DNA of 64,000 bases from Kuschelorhynchus macadamiae (Eukaryota; Arthropoda; Insecta; Coleoptera; Curculionidae): positions 124,001 through 188,000 of the forward strand of contig JAUTXW010005222.1 of the NCBI GenBank assembly GCA_030620095.1, written 5' to 3'. Under the pieces are notes generated by a model that worked only from the letters and a program-made list of their open reading frames with translations, had not been told where the DNA came from and made no database searches. Position 1 is the stretch's first letter. Every line of letters starts with the position of its first letter. A program made the translations under genes and the position numbers. Below are positions 11,964-21,350 of the stretch, in pieces.

Positions 11964-12283
11964 TGTTATATCCGTTATAGCCACGTGTATTCATTGACCT
12001 TCAGTCGCATGGGAACGGATATGGCGATTTCAACATTTCAAGGAATGCATTGCAAGCAGTATTTTCGAGTTGCAGTTCTCACAGCTTGAAGGTGCTGCCT
12101 CATCATTTCAAAACATATAAATTAAGCACCAATTGTAAATATTAGTTAGTTCATATCAGATACTGTTATTATGTCAGTTTAAGTTTCAAATTATACGGTT
12201 TAAGTTTTACAATTATACAAAGTATTTTTAAGTGAATAAATAATATTTTTTAAAAAGTGAATTTTTGAAATAAAAGTATAACA
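11964..12283 (+). repeat. 5' LTR
   Basis: 320 bp, beginning TGTTATATCC and ending GTATAACA, so the TG...CA ends are present. It matches the 3' LTR at 319 of 320 positions by direct reading. Confidence 0.97.
12116..12240 (+). promoter_or_regulatory. LTR promoter elements and poly(A) signal
   Basis: TATAAATT at 12116-12123 is a TATA-like box. Possible arthropod initiators are TCAGATA (12156) and TCAGTTT (12174), both somewhat far downstream. AATAAA at 12235-12240 is a poly(A) signal, and the equivalent in the 3' LTR is at 19935-19940. A second AATAAA lies at 12269. The exact U3/R/U5 borders cannot be set by eye. Confidence 0.45.
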
Positions 12284-12286
12284 AAT

Positions 12287-12307
12287 TGGCGCAGTCGGTA
12301 GGATTCG
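12287..12307 (+). promoter_or_regulatory. Primer-binding site, tRNA-Ser type
   Basis: Starting three bases after the LTR, TGGCGCAGTCGGTAGGATTC and the following G are complementary to the 3' end of an insect tRNA-Ser plus CCA (my recollection of the tRNA sequence). The match runs through 21 bases and then breaks. tRNA-Ser priming is known for errantiviruses of the 17.6/297/ZAM/TED group, whereas gypsy itself uses tRNA-Lys. Confidence 0.8.
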
Positions 12308-12464
12308 TCTAACGTCGGCAGAACAAGGAAGACCTAACTGTTGACGGCGGATCGCAAATCCCTTAACGAAGAAAAGAACCATATCAAGGCGTCCTCACTC
12401 AAAGATAGCTGCGGAAGGAACACCTGGTGAAACCCCTGGCAGTCCTAAGAGAACAAGACGACCA

Positions 12465-12484
12465 ATGCTCCTGTTTACGTAAGT
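12465..12484 (+). promoter_or_regulatory. Putative env leader exon start codon and splice donor
   Basis: The first ATG after the primer-binding site (12465) opens a five-codon frame that stops just past the donor. GTAAGT at 12479-12484 is a consensus 5' splice site. In unspliced RNA this is a minimal upstream open frame before gag. In RNA spliced to the acceptor ending at 17743 the frame continues into env. I have not written out the joined product. Confidence 0.6.
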
Positions 12485-12719
12485 GACATTGAATTATCCC
12501 GTTTTAAGTGTTGTATTTTATTTTATTTTACTGTTCGATTGTCTATACGTAATTTTCTACCCTGATTTTAATTTTCGTATATTCTACCCTGAATTTGAAG
12601 AAAAGCTAAACCTTTATTTACCAATTTTGTAATTTGAAAAATAGCCTAATATTTTGTGTTTTTATTTTCAAAAAGAATTTTAATTTGTAATCTTATAAAA
12701 ATTTAAAGCAATTAACAAA

Positions 12720-13988
12720 ATGCCCGAAACACGTTCTCAACAAATTCAACCAGCTGCACAGCAAACAACACAAAGTGCTGAAGTAGAAATCGAGCCTTAC
12801 AGGCTATCCGAAATATTTTCTATAGTGCCTGAATTTGAAGGCGATCAAATCTCCTTAGGTACCTTTTTAAACGCGTGCGATTGTGCTTATAAAATGGCAA
12901 CAGCGGATCAAAGACTCTTGTTAACGATTCACATAAAAAATAAACTTAAAGGAAGAGCCGCACAATTAGTAAATTCGAGAAATCCAGGAACATATACCGA
13001 AATTAAACAACTTTTAAATCTCCATTTTGGCGACTCAAGGGACTTATCGTCTCTTATACAGGATCTTCAAAGACTCCGTCAAGTTCCCGGCGAGTCCGCC
13101 CTTACATTTTATAATCGGTTACAAGTTTTAAATGCAAAAATGCTTTCGAGTATTCAAAAAGCTTCTAACCTCACTAATGATCAAAAAGCTGCACAAAGCA
13201 GATTAATTGAAACAATGAGTTTAAATACGCTTTTAACTGGACTAGAACCTCGTCTAGGCCAAATCATTCGTGCAGGAAACCCGGGAGACCTTTTAGAGGC
13301 CCACTCCCGCATTAGAAGAGAATTACAGCTCTCCTATTTTGAAAACCAAAAAATAAACAAACCAAATTCTCCGAAACCTCCTCAACCGATTAGGAAACCT
13401 TTACCACAAATTATAAAATGTCATAAATGTGGACGCACCGGACACATAGCTCCAGAATGCCGTACACAACCAATGTCCCAACCTGGTTATTCCCAAAATA
13501 GCGGTAACGTAAACTACCAAAGACAGTTTCCTTCTTCCAGTCAACCTCATTTTTCTCAGCAAAACAGACCCAACACATTTTCATCTCAATATAGACCTCC
13601 TGCAGCTGCCCAACAAAACCAAGCTGCATCCCGTCCTCCTATCATGCAGAGAAACTCAAATTTTTACCCAAACCAACAGAGAGCTCACCACGTAAATTAT
13701 GATAACCCATATTACGAAGAACCCCAATATTACGAATATTCTCAAGATGATAGTAACTTCGAAAACCAAGAATACTGTATTCAAAACGACCAAACTTTTA
13801 CAAGTCATTCTGAAGAATTTGACAGCTCAGAATTTCAAAATTTTCCGTCTCCCCTTCACAAGAACCACCCTCCGGACAGCATTACCAATTCGATCGACCC
13901 GATGTTGGAACTACAGAGTCAGATTCAGACAATGAATTTAGACGATTTCGACCCCAATGTGAACTTTCCGGAACAAGCGTTCCTTTGA
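12720..13988 (+). CDS. gag: Gag polyprotein of the LTR element
   Basis: This 422-residue structural polyprotein packages the element RNA into particles in the cytoplasm. It starts at the first ATG after the leader intron donor, 433 nt past the LTR. The N-terminal two thirds is a helical retrotransposon capsid-like region (residues about 25-200, with 'EFEGDQISLGTFLNAC'). A CCHC zinc knuckle of form C-x2-C-x4-H-x4-C lies at C234, C237, H242 and C247. The C-terminal third is rich in Gln, Asn, Pro and Tyr and looks disordered. Some insect errantivirus Gags lack the CCHC box, so its presence here helps place the element. The reading frame overlaps the pol frame by 166 nt and contains a slippery heptamer near codon 374. 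A Ty3/gypsy Gag is the only reading I consider likely. Confidence 0.93.
   Translation: MPETRSQQIQPAAQQTTQSAEVEIEPYRLSEIFSIVPEFEGDQISLGTFLNACDCAYKMATADQRLLLTIHIKNKLKGRAAQLVNSRNPGTYTEIKQLLNLHFGDSRDLSSLIQDLQRLRQVPGESALTFYNRLQVLNAKMLSSIQKASNLTNDQKAAQSRLIETMSLNTLLTGLEPRLGQIIRAGNPGDLLEAHSRIRRELQLSYFENQKINKPNSPKPPQPIRKPLPQIIKCHKCGRTGHIAPECRTQPMSQPGYSQNSGNVNYQRQFPSSSQPHFSQQNRPNTFSSQYRPPAAAQQNQAASRPPIMQRNSNFYPNQQRAHHVNYDNPYYEEPQYYEYSQDDSNFENQEYCIQNDQTFTSHSEEFDSSEFQNFPSPLHKNHPPDSITNSIDPMLELQSQIQTMNLDDFDPNVNFPEQAFL
13838..13844 (+). promoter_or_regulatory. -1 ribosomal frameshift slippery site (AAATTTT)
   Basis: In the Gag frame the heptamer reads A AAT TTT, which fits the X XXY YYZ rule. It falls inside the window where the -1 (pol) frame is open (13823 onward, after a TGA at 13820). 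Gag terminates 142 nt further on. Pol has no ATG near its start, so a shift here would make Gag-Pol. I did not identify a definite downstream pseudoknot by eye. Confidence 0.7.
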
Positions 13989-16900
13989 ACCCATTTCTTA
14001 CTGTTAATCCCAAGAACCTGTACTATATTAACGATGCTTCAAATACCTTCAAACTTTTAATCGACACCGGAGCAGGGATATCTATTTTTAAAGAAAACAC
14101 CGTCAAGAAATTTCCCCATCGGACAGCAGAAAACGTTACTATTCAGGGCATAACAAATCAAAAATTGTCTATATTTGAATCCACCCTTGTCCCTTTTAAG
14201 ATAGGTAACCCACATAAAGTGTATATTTATAATCTAGATATCGATTTTGATGGCATCTTAGGACTTGATTTTCTTGAGCATTATGAATGCATAATCGATC
14301 TTAAATCAAAAAAATTAATAACCAATTTTAAAACGATTCCATTGCACAAAGTCGGTGCTATTACAACCCCAAATAATGTCCATAAAAGTGAGATACACAA
14401 TAAAATCTCTATCGATGCCCGCACAGAGAAAATATTCAAATTAACCTGTAATCTAAAAAATACTGACGCCCTGTTAACGGCTCAGGAAAAAGAAAAGGTT
14501 CGTCTACCTAGTGCGATTGTACATGTTAACGAAAACGGCGAATTTATGACTTCTATTTTAAACGCAAACGCCATCCCGAAATCCATAGATTTTTCCGATC
14601 TTTCTATAGAGCCATTCACGTCAAGTGACGTCATACTAAACTTAAATACTCAAGATGATTATGCGTCCGACCAAATTGATAGAGTACAAATAATCCGAAA
14701 TGAGCTAAGAACGGAACATCTTAACTCCGAAGAAAAGGAGATGATCACAAACCTCTGTTTAGAATACTCTGACATATTTTATATTGAGGGTGATAAGCTA
14801 ACGTTCACCAATGAAATCAAACATGTAATAGAGACTAACAACGCAAAGCCTGTATTCACGAAATCTTATAGGTATCCTCAGATACACAAAGAGGAGGTGA
14901 AAACACAAATAGGAAAAATGTTAGAACAAGGAATTATCCGGCCCTCTATCTCACCGTGGTCTTCACCGGTGTGGGTGGTACCCAAAAAACTCGATGCATC
15001 CGGGAAACAAAAGTGGCGTGTAGTTATAGACTACAGAAAGCTGAATGATCTTAGTATTGACGATAAATACCCTTTGCCAAATATTTCAGATTTATTGGAC
15101 CAACTTGGTAAATGTCAATATTTCTCGACGCTTGATCTCGCGTCCGGCTTTCATCAAATTGAGATCACTCCCGATGACATACCTAAAACAGCATTTTCAG
15201 TCGATATCGGACACTATGAATTCGTCCGAATGCCATTCGGTCTAAAGAATGCCCCGTCCACGTTCCAGCGTGTCATGGACAACATTCTTTTGGGCATCCA
15301 AAACGAGCGTTGCCTTGTATACATGGACGATATAATCGTCTACTCGCCCACCATACATGAACATATAGACCGACTAAAGGAAGTTTTTAAACGTCTCCGA
15401 AATGCAAATCTTAAAATCCAACCCGATAAGTGTGAGTTCTTGAGAAAGGAAGTTGCTTATCTGGGACATCTTGTCACGAAAGATGGTGTAAAACCCAATC
15501 CCTCAAAAGTAGAATGCATTAAAAACTTCCCAGAACTAAAAAATGCAAAGGACATTAAGTCTTTCCTGGGATTAGCGGGATATTACCGCAGATTCATCCC
15601 GAACTTCGCAAAAGTGTCCAAGCCTTTAACCCAACTCCTAAAAAAGGACGTCCCATTTCTCTTTGATTCTGAATGCAAAAAGTCATTCGAAGAACTAAAG
15701 AAAGCCCTAATTACAGACCCCATTCTCATCTACCCTAATTTTGAGGAAACCTTCCTCCTGACTACAGACGCAAGCGCATTCGCAATAGGCGCTGTGCTGT
15801 CACAAGGGCCAGTCGGAAAAGATCTACCAATAGCTTTCGCATCTAGAACACTTTGTAGCGCAGAAACTAAATACTCCACCATCGAAAGGGAGCTACTGGC
15901 AATTGTATGGGCCGTAAAACATTTCCGCCCTTATCTTTTTGGACGAAAGTTTACACTTATTACGGACCACCGGCCATTAACCTGGCTCTTTTCGATTAAG
16001 GACCCTGGTAGTAGGCTTGCTCGCTGGCGTCTAAAATTAGAAGAGTACAACTATAAAATCGAACATAAGCCCGGAAAGATAAACAAAAATGCAGACGCCC
16101 TATCCCGAATAAAGATTAATTACTTCCAAAAATGCGCAAATTTCCAATCAAAATGTGCCATTTTTGCCGCTAACGAAAATGATAGCGAAAATGACGACCA
16201 AAGTCAACCAGACCCAAATGCCGTCGAAATAGACGACGAACACATCACACAAGAATATAACAAATTTGTAGATCTCTACCAAACGAGATCAATAATTGAC
16301 TATTCCAAAGTCGAATTCTCAAATTCGCAGCTTTTAGATAAATCGCATAAATTAATTATTACCTTTTTCTGGCAAAACAAACTAGAAGAAATGCATTACA
16401 AAATAATCGAGGATATCTTCGAAGAAAACATTCATTTTGAAAACATGAGCGTTAACATTGCCTCTAGCAAAACTGTAAAAGATAGAAAATACTTTATTAT
16501 CCCAATACCATTCGACCCGGAAATTGTAGCCCAACACCTGTTCTATGTTCTATTTAAGGCCCAAAATGAATTCGATTCCTCTAAAACATTTTATGTAGAA
16601 AATAATTTAGCACTGCCCATTCTCGAAATGTTCTCATTTATCTTTGCCGATAAAGAAATAAAACTTAAAATCTGTCAAAACGTTGTAAGATCCCCAGACG
16701 CTGACGAAATTCCCCAAATTCTAGAACATTACCATTCAGGCAAAACCAATTTGCATCGGGGAATAAACGAGACAGTCAGGCGCATAAGAGAAAAGTATAA
16801 TTGGCCGAACTTAACAAAAGATGTTGAAAAATTAATTAAAGCCTGCGAAATATGTCAGAAGGTGAAAATATGTCGGAAAAATTTAAGTACACCACTCGTT

Positions 16901-17725
16901 ATAACGGAAACCCCAAAAACCCCGTTTGAAAGAGTAAACATTGATATCTTCGAATATCCAACCAGATATTACGCACTCACAGTTCGAGACGAACTTACGA
17001 AGTTCACGCAAGCCTACCCACTAGACGACAAAAAAGCGTCAACGATTGTAAATACCCTATTAGTATTTTTCCAGCATTATGGAACACCCCTAAGAATACA
17101 TTGTGACTATGGGCGTGAATTTGATAACTCGTTAGTTAAAGACCTTTGTGAATTGTTTAACACAAAACTAACATTCTCTAGTGTAAATCATCCCCAGTCT
17201 AATGGGTCCATCGAAAGGTTCCATGCAACCTTATCAGAAATGATTAGAGCGAACGTAGCAGAAAACCCTACAGAACATCCGTTTAATGTATTACCCTATG
17301 CAGTAATCTGTTATAATAATACTAAAAATAAAACACACGGGTTTACTCCGTTTGAACTCATTTTCGGTCACACGTCAAGTAGGCCACCTGAAACATTATA
17401 CAATCAGGAAAAATTAATATCGAAATACATACGAGATCTTAATAACCGCATGGAATATTATTACAAAATCGCTAGGGCAAAAACAGAAAGACAAAAAGAA
17501 AAAGCAAAAGTCAGGTTCGACGAACACGTATCTCCTATCCCCGAATACAAAGTTGGCGATAAGGTATACGTCAAAGAGTCACAAATAAAATCAAAATCCG
17601 AAAACAAATTTAATGGTCCTTTTGAAATTACACAAGTGTTTCAAAATTCCGCCATTCTTCTTAATCCTCGGACAAATCAGTCATCTAAAGTCAACTTCGA
17701 TAGGTTAAAACCCTATTTTGAATAA
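13985..17725 (+). CDS. pol: Pol polyprotein: protease, reverse transcriptase, RNase H, integrase
   Basis: About 1,246 residues from the nominal start. The frame is open from 13823 and is probably entered by -1 frameshifting, because the first codon here is TTG. Domain order is typical of Ty3/gypsy. The protease has DTGA at residues 27-30 and ILGLDF near 90. The RT has FSTLDLASGFHQI (motif A) and YMDD at 446-449. The RNase H has its first Asp at 595 (TTDASAFAIG) and a later ITDHRPL. The integrase has an HHCC finger ending CEICQ, catalytic D987, D1041 and E1077 (D-x35-E), and a C-terminal GPF module (NKFNGPFEI). No catalytic residue appears lost. It copies the element RNA to DNA and inserts it. 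The last codons overlap the env open frame. Confidence 0.95.
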   Translation: MNPFLTVNPKNLYYINDASNTFKLLIDTGAGISIFKENTVKKFPHRTAENVTIQGITNQKLSIFESTLVPFKIGNPHKVYIYNLDIDFDGILGLDFLEHYECIIDLKSKKLITNFKTIPLHKVGAITTPNNVHKSEIHNKISIDARTEKIFKLTCNLKNTDALLTAQEKEKVRLPSAIVHVNENGEFMTSILNANAIPKSIDFSDLSIEPFTSSDVILNLNTQDDYASDQIDRVQIIRNELRTEHLNSEEKEMITNLCLEYSDIFYIEGDKLTFTNEIKHVIETNNAKPVFTKSYRYPQIHKEEVKTQIGKMLEQGIIRPSISPWSSPVWVVPKKLDASGKQKWRVVIDYRKLNDLSIDDKYPLPNISDLLDQLGKCQYFSTLDLASGFHQIEITPDDIPKTAFSVDIGHYEFVRMPFGLKNAPSTFQRVMDNILLGIQNERCLVYMDDIIVYSPTIHEHIDRLKEVFKRLRNANLKIQPDKCEFLRKEVAYLGHLVTKDGVKPNPSKVECIKNFPELKNAKDIKSFLGLAGYYRRFIPNFAKVSKPLTQLLKKDVPFLFDSECKKSFEELKKALITDPILIYPNFEETFLLTTDASAFAIGAVLSQGPVGKDLPIAFASRTLCSAETKYSTIERELLAIVWAVKHFRPYLFGRKFTLITDHRPLTWLFSIKDPGSRLARWRLKLEEYNYKIEHKPGKINKNADALSRIKINYFQKCANFQSKCAIFAANENDSENDDQSQPDPNAVEIDDEHITQEYNKFVDLYQTRSIIDYSKVEFSNSQLLDKSHKLIITFFWQNKLEEMHYKIIEDIFEENIHFENMSVNIASSKTVKDRKYFIIPIPFDPEIVAQHLFYVLFKAQNEFDSSKTFYVENNLALPILEMFSFIFADKEIKLKICQNVVRSPDADEIPQILEHYHSGKTNLHRGINETVRRIREKYNWPNLTKDVEKLIKACEICQKVKICRKNLSTPLVITETPKTPFERVNIDIFEYPTRYYALTVRDELTKFTQAYPLDDKKASTIVNTLLVFFQHYGTPLRIHCDYGREFDNSLVKDLCELFNTKLTFSSVNHPQSNGSIERFHATLSEMIRANVAENPTEHPFNVLPYAVICYNNTKNKTHGFTPFELIFGHTSSRPPETLYNQEKLISKYIRDLNNRMEYYYKIARAKTERQKEKAKVRFDEHVSPIPEYKVGDKVYVKESQIKSKSENKFNGPFEITQVFQNSAILLNPRTNQSSKVNFDRLKPYFE

Positions 17726-19610
17726 GAATATTCTTCTTTGCAGATTCCTCGGGCTGCTCTCGGTAGGCCTCTCCCAATTTTCCATAACACCTATCAACAA
17801 CACACTCGGAATATTCTTCCATGAAGAAGGTTCTGTCAAAGTGTCAAACGACAAATGGACACTCCTCGTGTATAAAGATCTTTCTTACATAAAAGAAGCT
17901 ATCGTGAATAACGATAAAATCCTAGAAGGATTACTAGACGGCTTCATAAACGTTGACTCGCCTAGAATGATATCTTTCAGATCCGAAATACAAACACACG
18001 TTAGCCTGCTTAATCAAATATCCGATTCTGTCAATTTAAAATATAAAGAAATAATCGCAGATACGAAAAAATATAGTCACAGGGAGAGGCGCGGAATATT
18101 TAACGGAATTGGCACGGTCTGGAAATCCATAACTGGAAACCTCGATGCCTCAGACGGTGAATATTTCAATGAATGCATTGATAAAGTCAACCAAGACGAA
18201 AGACATATCGAGAACCTCCTTAAAAATCAGATATCGGTTACTACTTCAGTCATAAAAACTTTTAACGCATCAATACAAAAACTTCAAATAGACGAAGAAA
18301 CATTTAACCGAGACATAATCGAAATCCATAAATCGATAATAGACATATCTGATGACCTTGCATTTTACGATGCTCAAATAAGAACATTAGACTTATGTGA
18401 ATCATTAATGGAGAGTTACTCCCTTCTAGAAAACTTTCTTAACGACGCTCTAAATGCTATATCATTCGCTAGACTAAATATTTTACATAGCTCAATAATA
18501 ACCCCAGGAGATCTGATTAGTTCCCTTCAAGAAATTTCACAATCTCTTAGAAAAAATAATCTACCTCTACCTGTGTACTCTTCAACACTCGCACAATACG
18601 TTGAGATTATCGAACTTGAGGCATATCAATCAGACACTAAAGTAGTGTTTATTCTAAAAATACCTTTAGTAAATCCTGAAAGCTATACCTTATATCATCT
18701 TTATCCAATACCTGTGTTGGATAATCGAACAGAATTTCACCATATAATTCCTACAACACAAAAATATATAGCGCGGGACGATGATTCAATGTTATACGTT
18801 TCTTTTCAAAACCTAGAAGGCTGTAAATCAATAGGACGAAACCAAAAGATCTGTTCAGATGTTCTACCCTACCCAATAGACAGCGAAGCGATTTGTGAAG
18901 CTCAGCTCCTTAGAGGACCAAACCAGTTACCTAAGACATGTCAAGTATCAATTCTTCTGGCAAAAGGTTACAACGTCAAAGGTATCGACCTAAACTTTTG
19001 GTTGATTACTGTGTCAGATCCATTACCAGTTACTATCAAATGTGAAGGAAGAGAAGTCAAGACGAACATTATCAATGTCAATTCCCTCCTTAAACTTCAA
19101 CCGTATTGTAACGCCTTTATAGGGAGCACACGCGTTCACGCCAAGGCAATCATCGACAAGTATCAAAACGTTACTTACAAAAGCCACCCAGTTTTGATCC
19201 CATACAAGTGCTGCCAACACATCTCATCGAAGCTTCATATCCCAGACCTCAAACCTCTAAAACTGAACAAGATAGATGTAGAAGATCTCAATATTGCTCA
19301 GCACAAACTAGACCAATATTCAGAAGAACTGGACAAACTAATAAACCAACCTTTTGTCTACAAACACTTGTCTTGGTTCACAATCATCACAATAGTACTT
19401 CTAGCCAGCCTACTCGTCCTGTACATATTATGTAAGTGTCGTCGTAAGAGACTACCCAGCATCACCATGGCTCCACTAGATGATGGTTCACCACCTCCGC
19501 CCAGACCACTGCAGCGAAAGACAGTCAAGAGCAGACTAAGCAGTATTCTTGCGAGAAGACGGCCAGCTATCCATCCCCAAGCCGAAGAAGAAGACGAAGA
19601 CGAACTTTAA
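17718..19610 (+). CDS. env: Env glycoprotein (errantivirus/baculovirus F-like fusion protein)
   Basis: Open frame of 630 codons overlapping the end of pol. It begins with a TTG codon and has no ATG until codon 84, so translation probably depends on splicing to the exon at 12465. The splice acceptor lies at 17743, just upstream of a hydrophobic segment that would serve as signal peptide. A furin-type site R122-E-R-R125 is followed by GIFNGIGTVWKSITG, the fusion-peptide pattern of insect errantivirus and baculovirus F proteins. A single membrane anchor starts at W553 (WFTIITIVLLASLLVLYIL). It is followed by a basic KCRRKR stretch and a tail ending in acidic residues. It would act at the cell surface in membrane fusion. 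The frame is uninterrupted. Whether it is functional cannot be judged from sequence alone. Confidence 0.92.
   Translation: MNKNILLCRFLGLLSVGLSQFSITPINNTLGIFFHEEGSVKVSNDKWTLLVYKDLSYIKEAIVNNDKILEGLLDGFINVDSPRMISFRSEIQTHVSLLNQISDSVNLKYKEIIADTKKYSHRERRGIFNGIGTVWKSITGNLDASDGEYFNECIDKVNQDERHIENLLKNQISVTTSVIKTFNASIQKLQIDEETFNRDIIEIHKSIIDISDDLAFYDAQIRTLDLCESLMESYSLLENFLNDALNAISFARLNILHSSIITPGDLISSLQEISQSLRKNNLPLPVYSSTLAQYVEIIELEAYQSDTKVVFILKIPLVNPESYTLYHLYPIPVLDNRTEFHHIIPTTQKYIARDDDSMLYVSFQNLEGCKSIGRNQKICSDVLPYPIDSEAICEAQLLRGPNQLPKTCQVSILLAKGYNVKGIDLNFWLITVSDPLPVTIKCEGREVKTNIINVNSLLKLQPYCNAFIGSTRVHAKAIIDKYQNVTYKSHPVLIPYKCCQHISSKLHIPDLKPLKLNKIDVEDLNIAQHKLDQYSEELDKLINQPFVYKHLSWFTIITIVLLASLLVLYILCKCRRKRLPSITMAPLDDGSPPPPRPLQRKTVKSRLSSILARRRPAIHPQAEEEDEDEL
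17731..17743 (+). promoter_or_regulatory. env splice acceptor
   Basis: A pyrimidine tract, TTCTTCTTTG, runs directly into CAG, giving a strong 3' splice site six bases after the pol stop codon. Joining at 17744 to the donor at 12478/12479 keeps the env frame (codon phase 2 on both sides). Confidence 0.65.
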
Positions 19611-19651
19611 GTGATTTTACAAAAGTTAAAACATTGTATTAACTTTTGACT

Positions 19652-19662
19652 AAAAGGGGGAG
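19652..19662 (+). promoter_or_regulatory. Polypurine tract
   Basis: AAAAGGGGGAG ends one base before the 3' LTR, the expected plus-strand primer position. Confidence 0.85.
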
Positions 19663-19663
19663 T

Positions 19664-20086
<423 letters not shown>

Positions 20087-20207
20087 TTATAATTTCACGG
20101 CTGTTTGAAAATGAAATGGACAACACGAAATAGCGGGGTTGCAGCCTAATAATCCTATTGATGTTACTGGGACATTAAATAGATGACTCTATTTACTTTG
20201 TGAAAGC

Positions 20208-20235
20208 TTTCGGATTTATTTTAATCCTTCCTCAG
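20208..20235 (-). ncRNA. Hammerhead-like core, left arm of PLE1
   Basis: Reverse-complement duplicate of the motif at 23856-23883, with identical core boxes. Confidence 0.4.
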
Positions 20236-20595
20236 TCACACTACAAAATGGTTTGTTAATATAAAGTAAATTACTAAAATATTTTAGACTTACTGTAAGT
20301 GAGGTTACAAATATAAAAAGCTATCCAATAGGAAATTCATATCTGTGAATGAAAGGAACACCTCTTTATATAAGTATTTAACACAAAACAAACAGACTGG
20401 AAAAAACAATAACAAAAAATTTTTTTTTTTTTTTTTTTGATTACACACGAAACCGTTGAAAGGTAGGTTTCCAATATATACCGGAGTCGAGGCTTAACTA
20501 GAATATTAAGAATAAAATATGTGCACCTATTTGTTTCTTTTTTAGATAGCAAAAAAAAAAAAAATAATCCTTTTGTGTTTTGAAGGCCAGGACGA

Positions 20596-21282
20596 TTATT
20601 TGGTTTTAAGGTTTAATAAATTGCTATATATTATATTGAGATTCTGTATATCCGATTTTTTATTCATCGGGTTTTCCTGATTATTTATGTGCACCATTTC
20701 GAGAAAATTTCTTTTAAAATAATTAATTTCACATTCGAGAATCTCCGCCTCTGCGAAATTTGCTGAATGACCTGTGTCTCTTACGTGTTGGGAAAGGGCA
20801 CATGCTTCGGGTTTTATTCTTATATCACTTTTATGAGATATTATTCTATCTTTTAGAGGCCTTGAGGTTTGCCCTATGTATTTTTTATTGCAATGTAAAC
20901 AATCTATTTTATATACTACATTTGATTTGTTATGCCTTTTTGTTTTATCTTTAAGAGAACTAAAAAGTTTGCTCGTAGGTTTAACGGCTTTATTGGCTAT
21001 AACAATATTTTCTTTTTTGAATATGTTCGCTAATTTAGGGGTTAATTCCTGAACGTATGGAAAGGAAACATACTTTTTTATTATTGGAGGGCTAGTAGAA
21101 ACAGTTGGTGAATTGTTTGGTACTATAGTGTCAGTTGAATAGATTAATTTCTTTAGCAGGCTTTGAGGGTAAGAGTTGTCCAATAGTAGGTTATTTAGAC
21201 GTTTTAGATTTTGATCCTTTAATGACTGATGACAGATTGACAAAATTCTATTTTTTAGGCCAAGTATGAGGTTTATTTTCAT
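20596..21282 (-). pseudogene. Inverted duplicate of the PLE1 C-terminal region (GIY-YIG part)
   Basis: An open frame of 228 codons matching the last 228 residues of the plus-strand PLE1 protein with one substitution (LEMVHI versus LEIVHI). It contains the linker and the GIY-YIG-type nuclease (VVYKIDCLHC, KKYIGQTSRPLKDR) but lacks the reverse transcriptase. It is therefore a truncated copy, not a separate gene. Confidence 0.88.
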
Positions 21283-21350
21283 TTTTTCGGAATGGTATGA
21301 GAAATAATTTAAATTTAGAGATTAAGATAACACACGGAAATGTTGAAAGA

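Noticed and set aside
11684..11984. Open frames of 61-98 codons on both strands made of Ile-Tyr repeats
   Set aside because: They are translations of the (AT)n microsatellite and carry no biological signal.
13699..13935. 78-codon plus-strand frame inside gag
   Set aside because: A shadow frame of the AT-rich gag C-terminal region. It is neither the Gag nor the Pol frame.
19023..19435. Frames of 65-75 codons overlapping env on both strands
   Set aside because: Shadows of the Env coding sequence. No motif or start context supports a separate accessory gene.
20337..20552. 71-codon minus-strand frame (and its 82-codon mirror at 23538-23786)
   Set aside because: Lies in the untranslated part of the PLE1 inverted arms and spans a poly-Lys run from poly(A), so it is not conserved as protein.
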